Part shown: positions 46,001 through 61,000 of the stretch, piece after piece
How positions within the stretch are numbered: the stretch's first letter is position 1
How the letters are laid out: every line of letters starts with the position of its first letter
Assembly: GCA_014843695.1 (NCBI GenBank)
Contig: CM026387.1
Span: 63,853,842 to 63,917,841 of the forward strand
Direction: 5' to 3'
DNA: 64,000 nt
Origin: Archivesica marissinica
Lineage: Eukaryota > Mollusca > Bivalvia > Venerida > Vesicomyidae
Made by a program: the position numbers and the translations under genes
Notes under the pieces: model-generated
Seen by the model: the letters and a program-made list of their open reading frames with translations, nothing else
What the model was told of the DNA's origin: nothing
The model's database searches: none

Positions 46001-49000
46001 AGAGAGCATCAAAACCCCTCTCTCATTGAACCTACAGCAGAGAGCATCAAAACCCCTCTCTCATTGAACATACAGCAGTGAGGATAAAAACCCTTCTACC
46101 AGTGAGTACCAAGTGATTTGAAGCCAATGACTGTAATCGCTCTCGAATGTAAATAGTGAGCTCTTCTCTTAGATTATCTATGTTCGCATACTGCAGACCG
46201 TAGGTGCGACAGTGAGTATGTTCATCGTAAAGCATTGCCCAATTAAACAGTAGTATGCTATCCTGGAAGCTAATCACAGTAAAACTTTCTTACGTTTTGT
46301 CTCTTAGTATCTGTATGAAGAGTCATGTATTTTAGCGCCATTTTGGTGAGTGAGGTAGCCAGAGCTGCTCCAATGAAAAAGTCGCCATCCAACAAGAACT
46401 GACGTAGTGGAGGACTGCAATAAAATGAAGCATGTGTTATCATGAACAAGATCTGACGTAGTGGAGGACTGCAATAATAAAGCATGTGTGCATGAACAAG
46501 ATCTGACGTAGTGGAGGACTGCAATAATGAAGTATGTGTTAGCATCAACAAGAACTGACGTAGTGGAGGACTGCAATAATGAAGTATGTGTTAGCATCAA
46601 CAAGATCTGACGTAGTGGAGGACTGCAATAATAAAGCATGTGTGCATGAACAAGATCTGACGTAGTGGAGGACTGCAATAATGAAGTATGTGTTAGCATC
46701 AACAAGAACTGACGTAGTGGAGGACTGCAATAATGAAGTATGTGTTAACATCAACAAGAACTGACGTAGTGGAGGACTGCAATAATGAAGTATGTGTTAG
46801 CATCAACAAGAACTGACGTAGTGGAGGACTGCAATAATGAAGCATGTGTTAGCATCAACAAGAACTGACGTAGTGGAGGACTGCAATAATGAAGTATATG
46901 TTAGCATCAACAAGATCTGACGTAGTGGAGGACTGCAATAATGAAGTATGTGTTAGCATCAACAAAATCTGACGTAGTGGAGGACTGCAATAATGAAGCA
47001 TATGTTAGCATCAACAAGATCTGACGTAGTGGAGGACTGCAATAATGAAGCATATGTTAGCATCAACAAGATCTGACGTAGTGGAGGACTGCAATAATGA
47101 AGTATATGTTAGCATCAACAAGATCTGACGTAGTGGAGGACTGCAATAATGAAGCATGTGTTAGCATCAACAAGATCTGACGTAGTGGAGTACTGCAATA
47201 ATGAAGCATGTGTTAGCATCAACAAGATCTGACATAGCGGAGGACTGCAATAATGAAGCATATGTTAGCATATCAAGAACACCCTTCAAAAACAATCTTC
47301 AAATATGTTACATCATACTTGTACAATTAATGTTTATTGGAATGTTATTTGTTTCATTTTCTATTCTAATTAGCAATACATGCATGTATTACACGAAATA
47401 CTAAAAACGCATATGACAACACTATTTTAATAATAATTGATCAACTCAAAATGTCATGCATGACTTAATTCACTTGACTATTCTTTATTGGAAACAAAAA
47501 GATGTGGATCAGTGTAATTTAATTTCTATTAGAATTTATTACTATTATTATTATATTTCGGGTTTTACGCCTGCATCAGCACCATTTTGGGCTATATCGC
47601 CAGCGGGCAGTTTACCTAACAACACCTTTCCTGGGCAGGCTCCAGCAGTTAACCAGTACTTGGGTGCACCAACCTCCGTAAGAAACTGCCAACTTTTTCA
47701 TATAAATGAATCACGGTCTGAGCAGGGCTCAAACCCGTGACCATCAGTGATGATAGGTTACAGTGGTATACAAGTCAGCGACCGTAACCACTCGACCACG
47801 GAGGCGGACTCTATTAGAATTATTTTCACACGTTTGCTCATGACTCCATATTTCGACCCAGGGGTCATCTTTAAACAACTTTGCTAGAGCATTGTACATC
47901 GATCATTCCTACCAAATGTTGTCAAAATACGACATGTTTCGTGAGGAGATGCTTGAAGAATTTATGTTATTTTTAGATGGTGGTCATCTTTTATTCGCGA
48001 CTTAAATCCAGGTATATAGGTCAGATGTCTCACTGAATCCAGGTCTAGCTCAGATGTCTCACTGAATCCAGGTCTAGCTCAGGTGTCTCACTGAATCCAG
48101 GTATATGACTCAGATGTCTCACTGAATCCAGGTATATGGCTCAGATGTCTCACTGAATCCAGGTATATGGCTCAGATGTCTCACTGAATCCAGGTATATG
48201 GCTCAGATGTCTCACTGAATCCAGGTCTAGTTCAGATGTCTCACTGAATCCAGGTATATAGCTCAGATCTCACTGAATCCAGGTATATGGCTCAGATGTC
48301 TCACTGAATCCAGGTATATGGCTCAGATGTCTCACTGAATCCAGGTATATGGCTCAGATGTCTCACTGAATCCAGGTATATGGCTCAGATGTCTCACTGA
48401 ATCCAGGTATATGGCACAGATGTCTCACTGAATCCAGGTATATGGTTCAGATGTCTCACTGAATCCAGGTATATGGCACAGATGTCTCACTGAATCCAGG
48501 TCTAGCTCAGATGTCTCACTGAATCTAGGTATATGGCTCAGATGTCTCACTGAATCCAGGTCTAGCTCAGATGTCTCACTGAATCCAGGTATATGACTCA
48601 GATGTCTCACTGAATCCAGGTATATGACTCAGATGTCTCACTGAATCCAGGTATATTGCTCAGATGTCTCACTGAATCTAGGTATATGGCACAGATGTCT
48701 CACCGAATCCAGGTATATGGCACAGATGTCTCACCGAATCCAGGTATATGGCACAGATGTCTCACTGAATCCAGGTATATGGCTCAGATGTCTCACTGAA
48801 TCCAGGTATATGGCACAGATGTCTCACTGAATCCAGGTATATGGCTCAGATGTCTCACTGAATCCAGGTCTAGCTCAGATGTCTCACTGAATCCAGGTAT
48901 ATGGCACAGATGTCTCACTGAATCCAGGTCTAGCTCAGATGTCTCACTGAATCCAGGTATATGACTCAGATGTCTCACTGAATCCAGGTATATAGCTCCG

Positions 49001-52000
49001 ATGTCTCACTGAATCCAGGTATATAGCTCAGATATCTCACTGAATCCAGGTATATGACTCAGATGTCTCACTGAATCCAGGTATATGGCACAGATGTCTC
49101 ACTGAATCCAGGTATATAGCTCAGATGTCTCACTGAATCCAGGTATATAGCTCCGATGTCTCACTGAATCCAGGTATATATGGCTCAGATGTCTCACTGA
49201 ATCCAGGTCTAGCTCAGATGTCTCACTGAATCCAGGTATATGACTCAGATGTCTCACTGAATCAAGGTATATAGCTCAGATGTCTCACTGAATCCAGGTA
49301 TATGGCACAGATGTCTCACTGAATTCAGGTATATGACTCAGATGTCTCACTGAATCCAGGTATATAGCTCAGATGTCTCACTTGATCCAGGTATATGGCT
49401 CAGATGTCTCACTGGATCCAGGTATATGGCACAGATGTCTCACTGAATCCAGGTATATGGCTCAGATGTCTCACTGAATCCAGGTATATGGCTCAGATGT
49501 CTCACTGAATCCAGGTATATAGCTCAGATGTCTCACTGAATCCGGTATATGGCACAGATGTCTCACTGGATCCAGGTATATGGCACAGATGTCTCACTGA
49601 ATCCAGGTATATGGCTCAGATGTCTCACTGAATCCAGGTATAGGGCTCAGATGTCTCACTGAATCCAGGTATATAGCTCAGATGTCTCACTGAATCCAGG
49701 TATATGGCTCAGATGTCTCACTGAATCCAGGTATATGGCTCAGATGTCTCACTGAATCCAGGTATATAGCTCAGATGTCTCACTGAATCCAGGTATATGG
49801 CTCAGATGTCTCACTGAATCCAGGTATATGGCTCAGATGTCTCACTGAATCCAACACCATATCCAATACACTATAGAGGCTTCATTAAAAATGGGCTAAA
49901 ACGTATGAACAATGGAGTCGCACAAACACATGTAGCACATACCGAGGGATACAACATGTGACAACAAGCTCTGGAACAATGAGGGTAGGGTGGTGCAGGA
50001 TTTCATCTGGTTTTACCTAGCCTAGCATACACTTACCCTGAATTCAACCTGACAGGCAAAAACAGTGAAAATAAGTAGTTCCCTGGCTGAAGTAAATAGC
50101 TCCATCAATCAGTAAGTAATTGCCAAACTACAGCAAATAGTTCCCCAATTGGTGCAAATAAATACTTCCCCAACTGGTGCAAATAAATAGTTCCCCAACT
50201 GGTGCAAATAAATAGTTCCCCAACTGGTGCAAATAAATAGTTCCCCAACTGATGGAAATAAATAGTTTATCAACTGGTGCAAATATATAGTTTATCAACT
50301 GGTGCAAATATATAGTTTATCAACTGGTGCAAATAAATAGTCTGCAACAAAAATAAATAACAAGAAATAGCACAGTAGGTGATGAATGCCCCCCACCATA
50401 GTCGAAGAAGTTACAGCCCGGCCAGGAAATACTGACTAGGAAGTTACAGCCCGGCCAGGAAATACTGACTAGGAAGTTACAGCCCGGCCAGGAAATACTG
50501 ACTAGGAAGTTACAGCCCGGCCAGGAAATACTGACTAGGAAGTTACAGCCCGGCCAGGAAATACTGACTAGGAAGTTACAGCCCGGCCAGGCAATACTGA
50601 CTAGGAAGTTACAGCCCGGCCAGGAAATACTGACTAGGAAGTTACAGCCCGGCCAGGAAATACTGACTAGGACGAACAGTGCGAAAACTATATGCCTCCT
50701 CAAGGGCATAAAATGTACCAAGTCTGAGGAAGTTAAATAGTGCCCTAACAAAGATAAATAAATAGTCGCCAACTGATGGAAATAAATAGTCCTCAACCAA
50801 GATAAATTAAAAGTGACAAATTTGAGGCAATTAAGTAATGCCCCAATTAAAGTAAATAGAGAGAAATTGAGGCAATTAAGTAATGCCCCAATTAAAGTAA
50901 ATAGAGATAAATTGAGGCAATTAAGTAATGCCCCAATTAAAGTAAATAGAGACAAATTGAGGCAAATAAAAAGTTCTCCAATTGAAGCACATTATAATGC
51001 CCATGCATGAAATAGTACCTCAACTGGTGAAAATAAAGAGCTCCACGACTGAAGTAAACAAATATTTCATAAACTATGCCAACAGTAACATTTGTAACTA
51101 AAGTGTTTATCAGACAAAACAGAAATATATGTCAACAACACCTACACAAACATATATATAACACTATACAACAACACCTACACAAACTTATATAACACTA
51201 TACACAACACCTACACAACTATATATACACTATACAACAACACCTACACAAATATATATACACTACAATTTTTTTAACTTATATTACACTATACAAACCC
51301 TACACAAACATATATATAACACTATCAATAACACTACACAACATTATATAACACTATACAACAACACCTACACAAACATATATATAACACTATACAACAA
51401 CACCTACACAAACTTATATATAACACTATACAACAACACCTACACAAACATATATATAACACTATACAATAACACCTACACAAACATATATATAACACTA
51501 TACAACAACACCTACACAAACTTATATATAACACTATACAACAACACCTACACAAACTTATATATAACACCTACACAAACTTATATATAACACTATACAA
51601 TAACACCTACACAAACATATATATAACACTATACAACAACACCTACACAAACTTATATATAACACTGTGTGTTTTACGTCTATTTATTGTCGCTACCGGT
51701 TGCCCATATGAGTGACGCCTCCTGAAGCGATTAGTCATTTTAGATTTTTGGAGGATAATGCAATGATACAGAGAGACCCATTCCAGAGTTTCCTCTGGTT
51801 CTTTTAATTGCACAGTGTACAGCACCGACATGAGACCTCAGTTTAAAGTCCCATCTAAAAGACTGTTAATTTTATTTTGGTCAGACGGGGGATCGAACCT
51901 GTGAACGCTGGATTACCAGTCCAGCATGTTACCACTGGACTACAGATCCGTCTATATATATTATATACAACAACACTTCTTTTATACTTTGGGACTAAGT

Positions 52001-55000
52001 TTCAATTGATGATTGACAGGCATTAGGATTAGTTCTACCTTCATTACAACAGGACATGCTAATTGATTTGATTGCGGGGACAATTTTCATTTATTCGACA
52101 TTTTGTCCTTTTTGCTTTCCTGAAAATGACACTTGCCCGGGACTAAATTTCGAGACATGCAGACCTGCCCGAAGCGATTTTAAACCTGTCATGGTGTCGG
52201 GCAATGAGATTTGTACAGCCTTGACACCTGCATACTATGGCGATACATATACATATTTATATTGAATTTCATGAAATTGTATGAAGCAGTCACTTATTAA
52301 GGCAAATTTATTGAATTTTTAATCAAATTCAAGGGCATAACTATGCTAGCACTATTGCAATGTGGGTCAGACATGCAGGACAACACCACACAATGGTGAT
52401 CTCATTTTTATTTTTAAGTTTGATGACATTTCATTTATCGGTTACTTAGCTATGGCCAATTTATTGAATATTTAATCAATTAAAGGGCCATAACTCTGGT
52501 GTTGCTAACCCGATACGGACTAATGTTGTACGTGCATATCTGCGCACTATGATGATAATATTTGATTGGGGTTTCATGAAATTCCACCAATTGGCAACAG
52601 AGATTTGACTCCGGACCGAATGACAACGCAAAACCAATATCCCCCTCTGAGATCCTTTGGATCGGTGAGGGGTAAAAATTGGACAATTCTATTGATATCT
52701 GCTCTGCCGTACGTTTTTGCTGAATGGTTGGTACAAACACATATTTATGGTTATTATCTACACTATTTAACCCTTTCCCTCATAGAAGCACCTCTTGACG
52801 CCATTACCAATATGACATACATTTACAATGTAGTAGCCAAACCAATGTTCATAATAAAGTCCAGAATCTCATGTAGACCCAGTAATATCTATGGAGGTGG
52901 GATAGACATTGCGACTACTTATCCACTGCATGACACATGACAGCTAAATGGCTGTCGTTTGTATGGAGATATAATAGTATATTAACCTAAATCTCGATGA
53001 AGGAAAGGGTTAAGCACCCCCGTCGAAGATTATATGTTTTGGTGAATGAAGCTGTGTCTTTGAGTGAAATATGGCATGAGATGGTGCCAACATTTGGTGT
53101 AACCTTTTTGAAAGTGTATATGTTTGTAGTTTCAGGTTGTGTTTTAATAGAAGGACAATATAATGGCTCGGGATAGGCGTTATATCTGGACATATTTGTG
53201 CGAAATCTAACATGCATCAAGTAGAATAGGTGAACATACATTTATACACTGGTACCCACAACCGAATCCCTATGAAGAGAACACGCTACCATTGCGCTAT
53301 CACCACTTCCATTACTATTTACTACAATAACACATTATCTACGAAAGTTAATTTTTATAAAGTTGTATGCTACTAACCGGTCACCATAGTGAACACAATG
53401 ACGAAAATCAATTTAGCTACATTAATCATCACTCATAATGATGATAATAGAACAAATCATCACTCATAATGATGATAATAGAACAAATCATCACTCATGA
53501 TGATGATAATAGAACAAATCATCAATCATAATGATGATAATAGAACAAATCATCAATCATAATGATGATAATAGAACAAATCATCACTCATGATGATGAT
53601 AATAGAACAAATCATCAATCATAATGATGATAATAGAACAAATCATCACTCATAATGATGATAATAGAACAAATCATCACTCATAATGATGATAATAGAA
53701 CAAATCATCACTCATGATGATGATAATAGAACAAATCATCACTCATAATGATGATAGAACAAAATTATAATCTACTGATAACTAACTTCGTAGCTGATTG
53801 TTCCCTAAATATGTGACACTATTGCTGGGTAATAAACATTTGAGTTTAAGAAATACATTATGGCAATGGCATGTTCAGGATTTTGACAAATTATGGTTTC
53901 AATGCGAATTTAACATTTACAAACTTTGTCCGCAAATTCATAAATTAAATTCCGGAAATAATTTGGGGTGGTTGGATACATGAAATAAAGGTCATGCTAA
54001 TATAACATAATACACATAATTATATATTTCATACTTGTCGTACAAATCATAGTTGTACTTTCATGCATGTGAATTTTGTGACAAGCGTCAAGAACAAATA
54101 ACGGCGAGAAAAACTCACTTTTCAGCTTTCTTAGCAGTGGACACCGTACTGAATGCACTCTGTGTGGCATACGTGCCGTCTGCTGTCACCAACCGCTGTA
54201 TGTTGCCTCCGGACATTGTGTCTGGAATGAGATAGTTTAACTGAACAAAATGATGAATATAACCGGCAGACATTGACTTCACTGTACGGCCAAACAATAT
54301 ATAGATGTGAGGCGACGGCACAAGCTTTCCGGTCATTGTTTTCTACATGTTTACCCACAAGATGACGGAATGTTGAAACTCACATGGTATTTAGTCATGT
54401 GGTATTTAATCGCATGGTATTTAGTCATATTGTATTTAGTCATGTGGTATTTAGTCACATGGTATTTAGTCACGTGGTATTTAGTCATGTGGTATTTAGT
54501 CATGTGGTATTTAGTCATGTGGTATTTAGTCATGTGATATTTAGTCATGTGATATTTAGTCATGTGATATTTAGTCACGTGCTATTTAGTCATATGGTAT
54601 TAGTCACATGTTATTTAGTCATGTGGTATTTAGTCATGTGGTATTTAGTCACGTGGTATTTAGTCACGTGATAGCAATCTATGTATTACATGTTGAGACG
54701 ATGGCACAAGAACCTGTCAAGCTATATCAGCAACAATACAGTCAAACCTGTCTTAAGCAGCCAGCCAAGGGAATCACAGAAAGTGGCTGCTTAGCACAAG
54801 TGGTTGCTTAATAGTGGTCATCTGTATAGTAAAAACAACATATTGGGAATCTGGAAACTGGCTGTTTAATAGAGGTGACCCCTAACACAGGTTTGACTAT
54901 ACACACCTTTAGAGGTTTATAAATGACATAGACAAGAAGTCAGCATCGCATACTGTCAATGACAGACAATAAGTTATGATGTCATACTGTCAATGACAGA

Positions 55001-58000
55001 CAATAAGTTATGACCACATACTGTCAATGACAGACAATAAGTTATGACCACATACTGTCAATGACAGACAATAAGTTATGACCACATACTGTCAATGACA
55101 GACAATAAGTTATGATGGCATACTGTCAATGACAGACAATAAGTTATGACCACATACTGTCAATGATAGACAATAAGTTATGATGGCATACTGTCAATGA
55201 CAGACAATAAGTTATGATGGCATACTGTCAATGACAGACAATAAGTTATGATGGCATACTGTCAATGACAGACAATAAGTTATGTCATACTGTCAATGAC
55301 AGACAATAAGTTATGTCATACTGTCAATGATAGACAATAAGTTATGATGGCATACTGTCAATGACAGACAATAAGTTATGACCACATACTGTCAATGACA
55401 GACAATAAGTTATGATGGCATACTGTCAATGATAGACAATAAGTTATGACCACATACTGTCAATGACAGACAATAAGTTATGACCACATACTGTCAATGA
55501 CAGACAATAAGTTATGACCACATACTGTCAATGACAGACAATAAGTTATGATGGCATACTGTCAATGATAGACAATAAGTTATGACCACATACTGTCAAT
55601 GACAGACAATAAGTTATGATGTCATACTGTCAATGACAGACAATAAGTTATGACCACATACTGTCAATGACAGACAATAAGTTATGACCACATACTGTCA
55701 ATGACAGACAATAAGTTATGATGTCATACTGTCAATGATAGACAATAAGTTATGATGTCATACTGTCAATGACAGACAATAAGTTATGATGGCATACTGT
55801 CAATGACAGACAATAAGTTATGATGTCATACTGTCAATGACAGACAATAAGTTATGATGGCATACTGTCAATGATAGACAATAAGTTATGATGGCATACT
55901 GTCAATGACAGACAATAAGTTATGAAGGCATACTGTCAATGACAGACAATAAGTTATGATGGCATACTGTCAATGACAGACAATAAGTTATGATGGCATA
56001 CTGTCAATGATAGACAATAAGTTATGAAGGCATACTGTCAATGACAGACAATAAGTTATGAAGGCATACTGTCAATGATAGACAATAAGTTATGATGTCA
56101 TACTGTCAATGACAGACAATAAGTTATGATGTCATACTGTCAATGACAGACAATAAGTTATGTCATACTGTCAATGATAGACAATAAGTTATGATGTCAT
56201 ACTGTCAATGATAGACAATAAGTTATGTCATACTGTCAATGACAGACAATAAGTTATGATGTCATACTGTCAATGATAGACAATAAGTTATGATGGCATA
56301 CTGTCAATGACAGACAATAAGTTATGAAGGCATACTGTCAATGATAGACAATAAGTTATGTCATACTGTCAATGACAGACAATAAGTTATGAAGGCATAC
56401 TGTCAATGATAGACAATAAGTTATGTCATACTGTCAATGACAGACAATAAGTTATGACATACTGTCAATGACAGACAATAAGTTATGTCATACTGTCAAT
56501 GACAGACAATAAGTTATGATGTCATACTGTCAATGATAGACAATAAGTTATGATGGCATACTGTCAATGACAGACAATAAGTTATGAAGGCATACTGTCA
56601 ATGATAGACAATAAGTTATGTCATACTGTCAATGACAGACAATAAGTTATGAAGGCATACTGTCAATGATAGACAATAAGTTATGTCATACTGTCAATGA
56701 CAGACAATAAGTTATGACCACATACTGTCAATGACAGACAATAAGTTATGTCATACTGTCAATGATAGACAATAAGTTATGATGTCATACTGTCAATGAC
56801 AGACAATAAGTTATGCATACTGTCAATGAAGACAATAAGTTATGTCATACTGTCAATGATAGACAATAAGTTATGATGTCATACTGTCAATGACAGACAA
56901 TAAGTTATGTCATACTGTCAATGATAGACAATAAGTTATGATGTCATACTGTCAATGACAGACAATAAGTTATGATGGCATACTGTCAATGACAGACAAT
57001 AAGTTATGATGTCATACTGTCAATGACAGACAATAAGTTATGATGGCATACTGTCAATGACAGACAATAAGTTATGATGTCATACTGTCAATGACAGACA
57101 ATAAGTTATGATGGCATACTGTCAATGATAGACAATAAGTTATGATGGCATACTGTCAATGACAGACAATAAGTTATGATGTCATACTGTCAATGACAGA
57201 CAATAAGTTATGATCGTACACTATAAATGACATAGACAACATACCATCCTCAGTTGTCTCCCCTGCTGCTTTCTTCAGTTCATCATCAACTAGCGGTATC
57301 TGAAAGAGTTTGTTGCACATGTTCAACTCCTGGCTAAACTTATTGTTCCTATGTTACATACATCAGGATCTATTTGATTGACAGCATAATGTCAATGTGG
57401 GGGTAACCTCGTTAGTTCTCGGCAGTCACGAGATTTTATGAGATTTCATCACCTTGCTGATGAAATGTTACCAGAAAAAGTCAATAAGTTAATCTGTTAA
57501 TATTATACTGTAAACCAACAGTAATTTCAATTGAAATATCGTAGTTAAATTATGTGATAAGGGGCCGGGAGCCCTGTCATACAGCTCTAGAAAAAACCAT
57601 CTGTACATTACCCCCAGCACACTGACAGTTTACCCCACCCAACAAGATTACCTCTCCTAGGGAATAGATACTATAGTATTATAGCTACCTATGGGAGGAC
57701 CCCCCTCGTATAATAGCTACCTCTGTGAGGACCCCCTCGTATAATAGATACCTCTGCGAGGACCCCCCCGTATAATAGCTACCTCTATGAGGACCCCCCT
57801 CATATAATAGCTACCTCTGCTGAACCCCCCTCGTATAATAGCTACCTCTGTGAGGACCCCCTCGTATAATAGATACCTCTGCGAGGACCCCCCCGTATAA
57901 TAGCTACCTCTATGAGGACCCCCCTCATATAATAGCTACCTCTGCTGAACCCCCCTCGTATAATAGCTACCTCTGTGAGGACCCCCTTCGTATAATAGCT

Positions 58001-61000
58001 ACCTCTCCTAGGGACCCCCCTCGTATAATAGCTACCTCTCCTAGGGACCCCCCCTCGTATAATAGCTACCTCTCCTAGGGACCCCCCTCGTATAATAGCT
58101 ACCTCTCCTAGGGACCCCCCTCGTATAATAGCTACCTCTCCTAGGGACCCCCCTCGTATAATAGATACCTCTCCTAGGGACCCCCCTCGTATAATAGCTA
58201 CCTCTCCTAGGGACCCCCCTCGTATAATAGCTACCTCTCCTAGGGACCCCCCTCGTATAATAGCTACCTCTCCTAGGACCCCCCTCGTATAATAGCTACC
58301 TCTCCTAGGGACCCCCCTCGTATAATAGCTACCTCTCCTAGGGACCCCCCTCGTATTAATACCTCTCCTAGGACCCCCCTCGTATAATAGCTACCTCTCC
58401 TAGGGACCCCCCTCGTATAATAGCTACCTCTCCTAGGGACCCCCCTCGTATAATAGCTACCTCTCCTAGGGACCCCCTCGTATAATAGCTACCTCTCCTA
58501 GGGACCCCCCTCGTATAATAGCTACCTCTCCTAGGGACCCCCCCTCGTATAATAGCTACCTCTCCTAGGGACCCCCCTCGTATAATAGCTACCTCTCCTA
58601 GGGACCCCCCTCGTATAATAGCTACCTCTCCTAGGGACCCCCCTCGTATAATAGCTACCTCTCCTAGGGACCCCCCTCGTATAATAGCTACCTCTCCTAG
58701 GGACCCCCCTCGTATAATAGCTACCTCTCCTAGGGACTGTCTAACAAGTGTCATAACACTCTGTATGTCCTCGGAAGTCGTGCAATACTCTCCCAGAATC
58801 CACAGTGCAGCTCTATGAATCCTGAAATATACGGAAGCCTATTTATCGGTGCTTTACACGGGGCATGTTACAGAACAATGGAGACTGGGCGGAATTCTCG
58901 GTTCGTCTGTATGTTGCACTATCCTCAGCAACAACTAACAAGTCTCGCTGCATCGCCCATATCCACAATAAAAAAGCAAATACAACATTTTGATTAATAT
59001 TTAGAGAATATCCCACTTGTGGTTTCAAACCATTTCTTTCATAAACGGGTCAGTGATCCAGTGGTTAAAATGTTGAACTGCAAATACAGGGATCACAGGT
59101 TCGATCCCAGTCTGACCCTAATGATATGAACAGTGTTTCAGATAGGACTATAAATCGAGGCATCATGTATCGGAGCTACCTGACATGTAAAAGAACCGGG
59201 GAGTTTCTGGAATTGGAGTGTCTTCTGCATCATGCACTATCCTCCAAACGGAGTGTCTTCTGTAGCATGCACTATCCTCCAAATGGAGTGTCTTCTGTAG
59301 CATACACTATCCTCCAAACAGAGTGTCTTCTGTATCATGTGCTATCCTCCAAACTGAGTGTCTTCTGTAGCATGCACTATCCTCCAAACAGAGTGTCTTA
59401 TGTATCATGTACTATCCTCCAAACGGAGTGTCTTCTGTATCATGCACTATCCTCCAAACAGATTGTCTTCTGTATCATGCACTATCCTCCAAACAGAGTG
59501 TCTTCTGTCTCATACACTATCCTCCAAAAATAAATCACTAATATACTTCAGGAAGCATTGCACCGCTTAACCAGGGACATACGATAATTTAAAGTGGGGT
59601 TGAATGTCGCACCAGCAGCTTGGGTCATATGGTGACTTCCCAGCTAGTATTGGTGGAGGAAAGCCCTGGTTGCCCCTTCGTGCAGTACTTCAGGTGAGGG
59701 TGGGCACCGACCTTCTGGTTAGCTTCCTCACATGAATAATTCAACACCCATATGGGTGAGGGGCAAGCACAAGCAGCGGTGAGGGGCAAGTGATTTGAAG
59801 TCTTTGACCCTAACAACTTGGCCACCCACTGGAACATTTTGTATAATCATACCCAGTCACATACACTGTTACAGCTATTGCACAATGTTCACTAGGTACA
59901 CATTCTTACAACATTAGTTTAATCACTCTCGATACCTCAGTCCTGATGGAATCCATCACCATGAGGGAGAGAGAAGAGGCAATGTGAAAGTCTCAGTGCC
60001 TTGCCTAAGGGCACAATTGTAATGGATACAGCTGGGTGCAAATCCTTTTCATTGATGGACGCACATATGGAGCGACGGACATTGGGTTTTTTAAAACTTT
60101 GTTTATTTTACAACGATTGTGAAGCAAGTTTTAACAACTTATAATTAATCACTCTCGTTGGCGCGGATGAAAGCGTAAATGTGGTCATTCGTGTGGGAGG
60201 AAACCGGAGAACACCAACATGTCCGATCTGGCGACCACCGTACCATCTCACATACTTCCCGGTCCGAGGATTGAACACAGGTTGCATTGGTGAGAAGCGA
60301 GCGCGCTAACCACTGCGCTAATCGGACATTGAGTGATAGGAAAAGCTAAACTAGAGCATTACAAGCTAGAAGCTATGTCAGACTGGTCACAGCACAGAGA
60401 TTTGCTTACTTCATAGCTTTGATGGTGGAGAACACGTCCAGTAGCTTGCTTATGACGAGGACTCGCAGAGACTCAAACCTGTGTATAGCCTCGCGCACAA
60501 ACACCAACACATCGGTGGCTGCAGCCTCGTTACTGTCCCCTAGAAACTCTATCAGCTGAAATAAACAGAACAATGTAATAACCCTCTTATTGTACATGTT
60601 CTTATTATGCACCGTATTGGGAAGAGCCGTCTCTAATGTTGTAAGAACTTGTGGCTCGACCCTTTTTTGCTTTCTTTGCATATATTGTATGTAGATTCTG
60701 TGTCATAATAGAGCAACATAAAATATGATTAAACATGCACCGTATGTTGGCAGTGTTCAAGCTAGGGTGCGCCAGTGACACCCTTATTATCTGAGGGGCG
60801 TAAATTCACGTGTTCTGTAGGCATGTCATGCACATCCGATTATCACTGTGCGTTTGATCAATTCTCGTAGTTTTAGTACCTTACGCTAATAAAACGCAAT
60901 TGTGTCTAAATCAAATCTGCTTTGTGCAAAGTGTAGTACATGTATTTGTAGTATTACCAGTCCGTTGCCGTGCCGTACTTTGATACTAAATTTAGCGCAA

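Noticed and set aside
50320..50955. 211-residue open frame on the minus strand
   Set aside because: Formed by a 33-nt array and flanking low-complexity DNA within a COPB1 intron.
54945..57212. Regular 34-nt repeats looked at as a CRISPR array
   Set aside because: No unique spacers: units follow each other directly, and the host is a eukaryote.
59090..59112. tRNA-like B boxes and heads considered as tRNA genes
   Set aside because: All belong to recurring SINE families with the same downstream bodies; none folds into a convincing complete tRNA with acceptor stem as an isolated gene.
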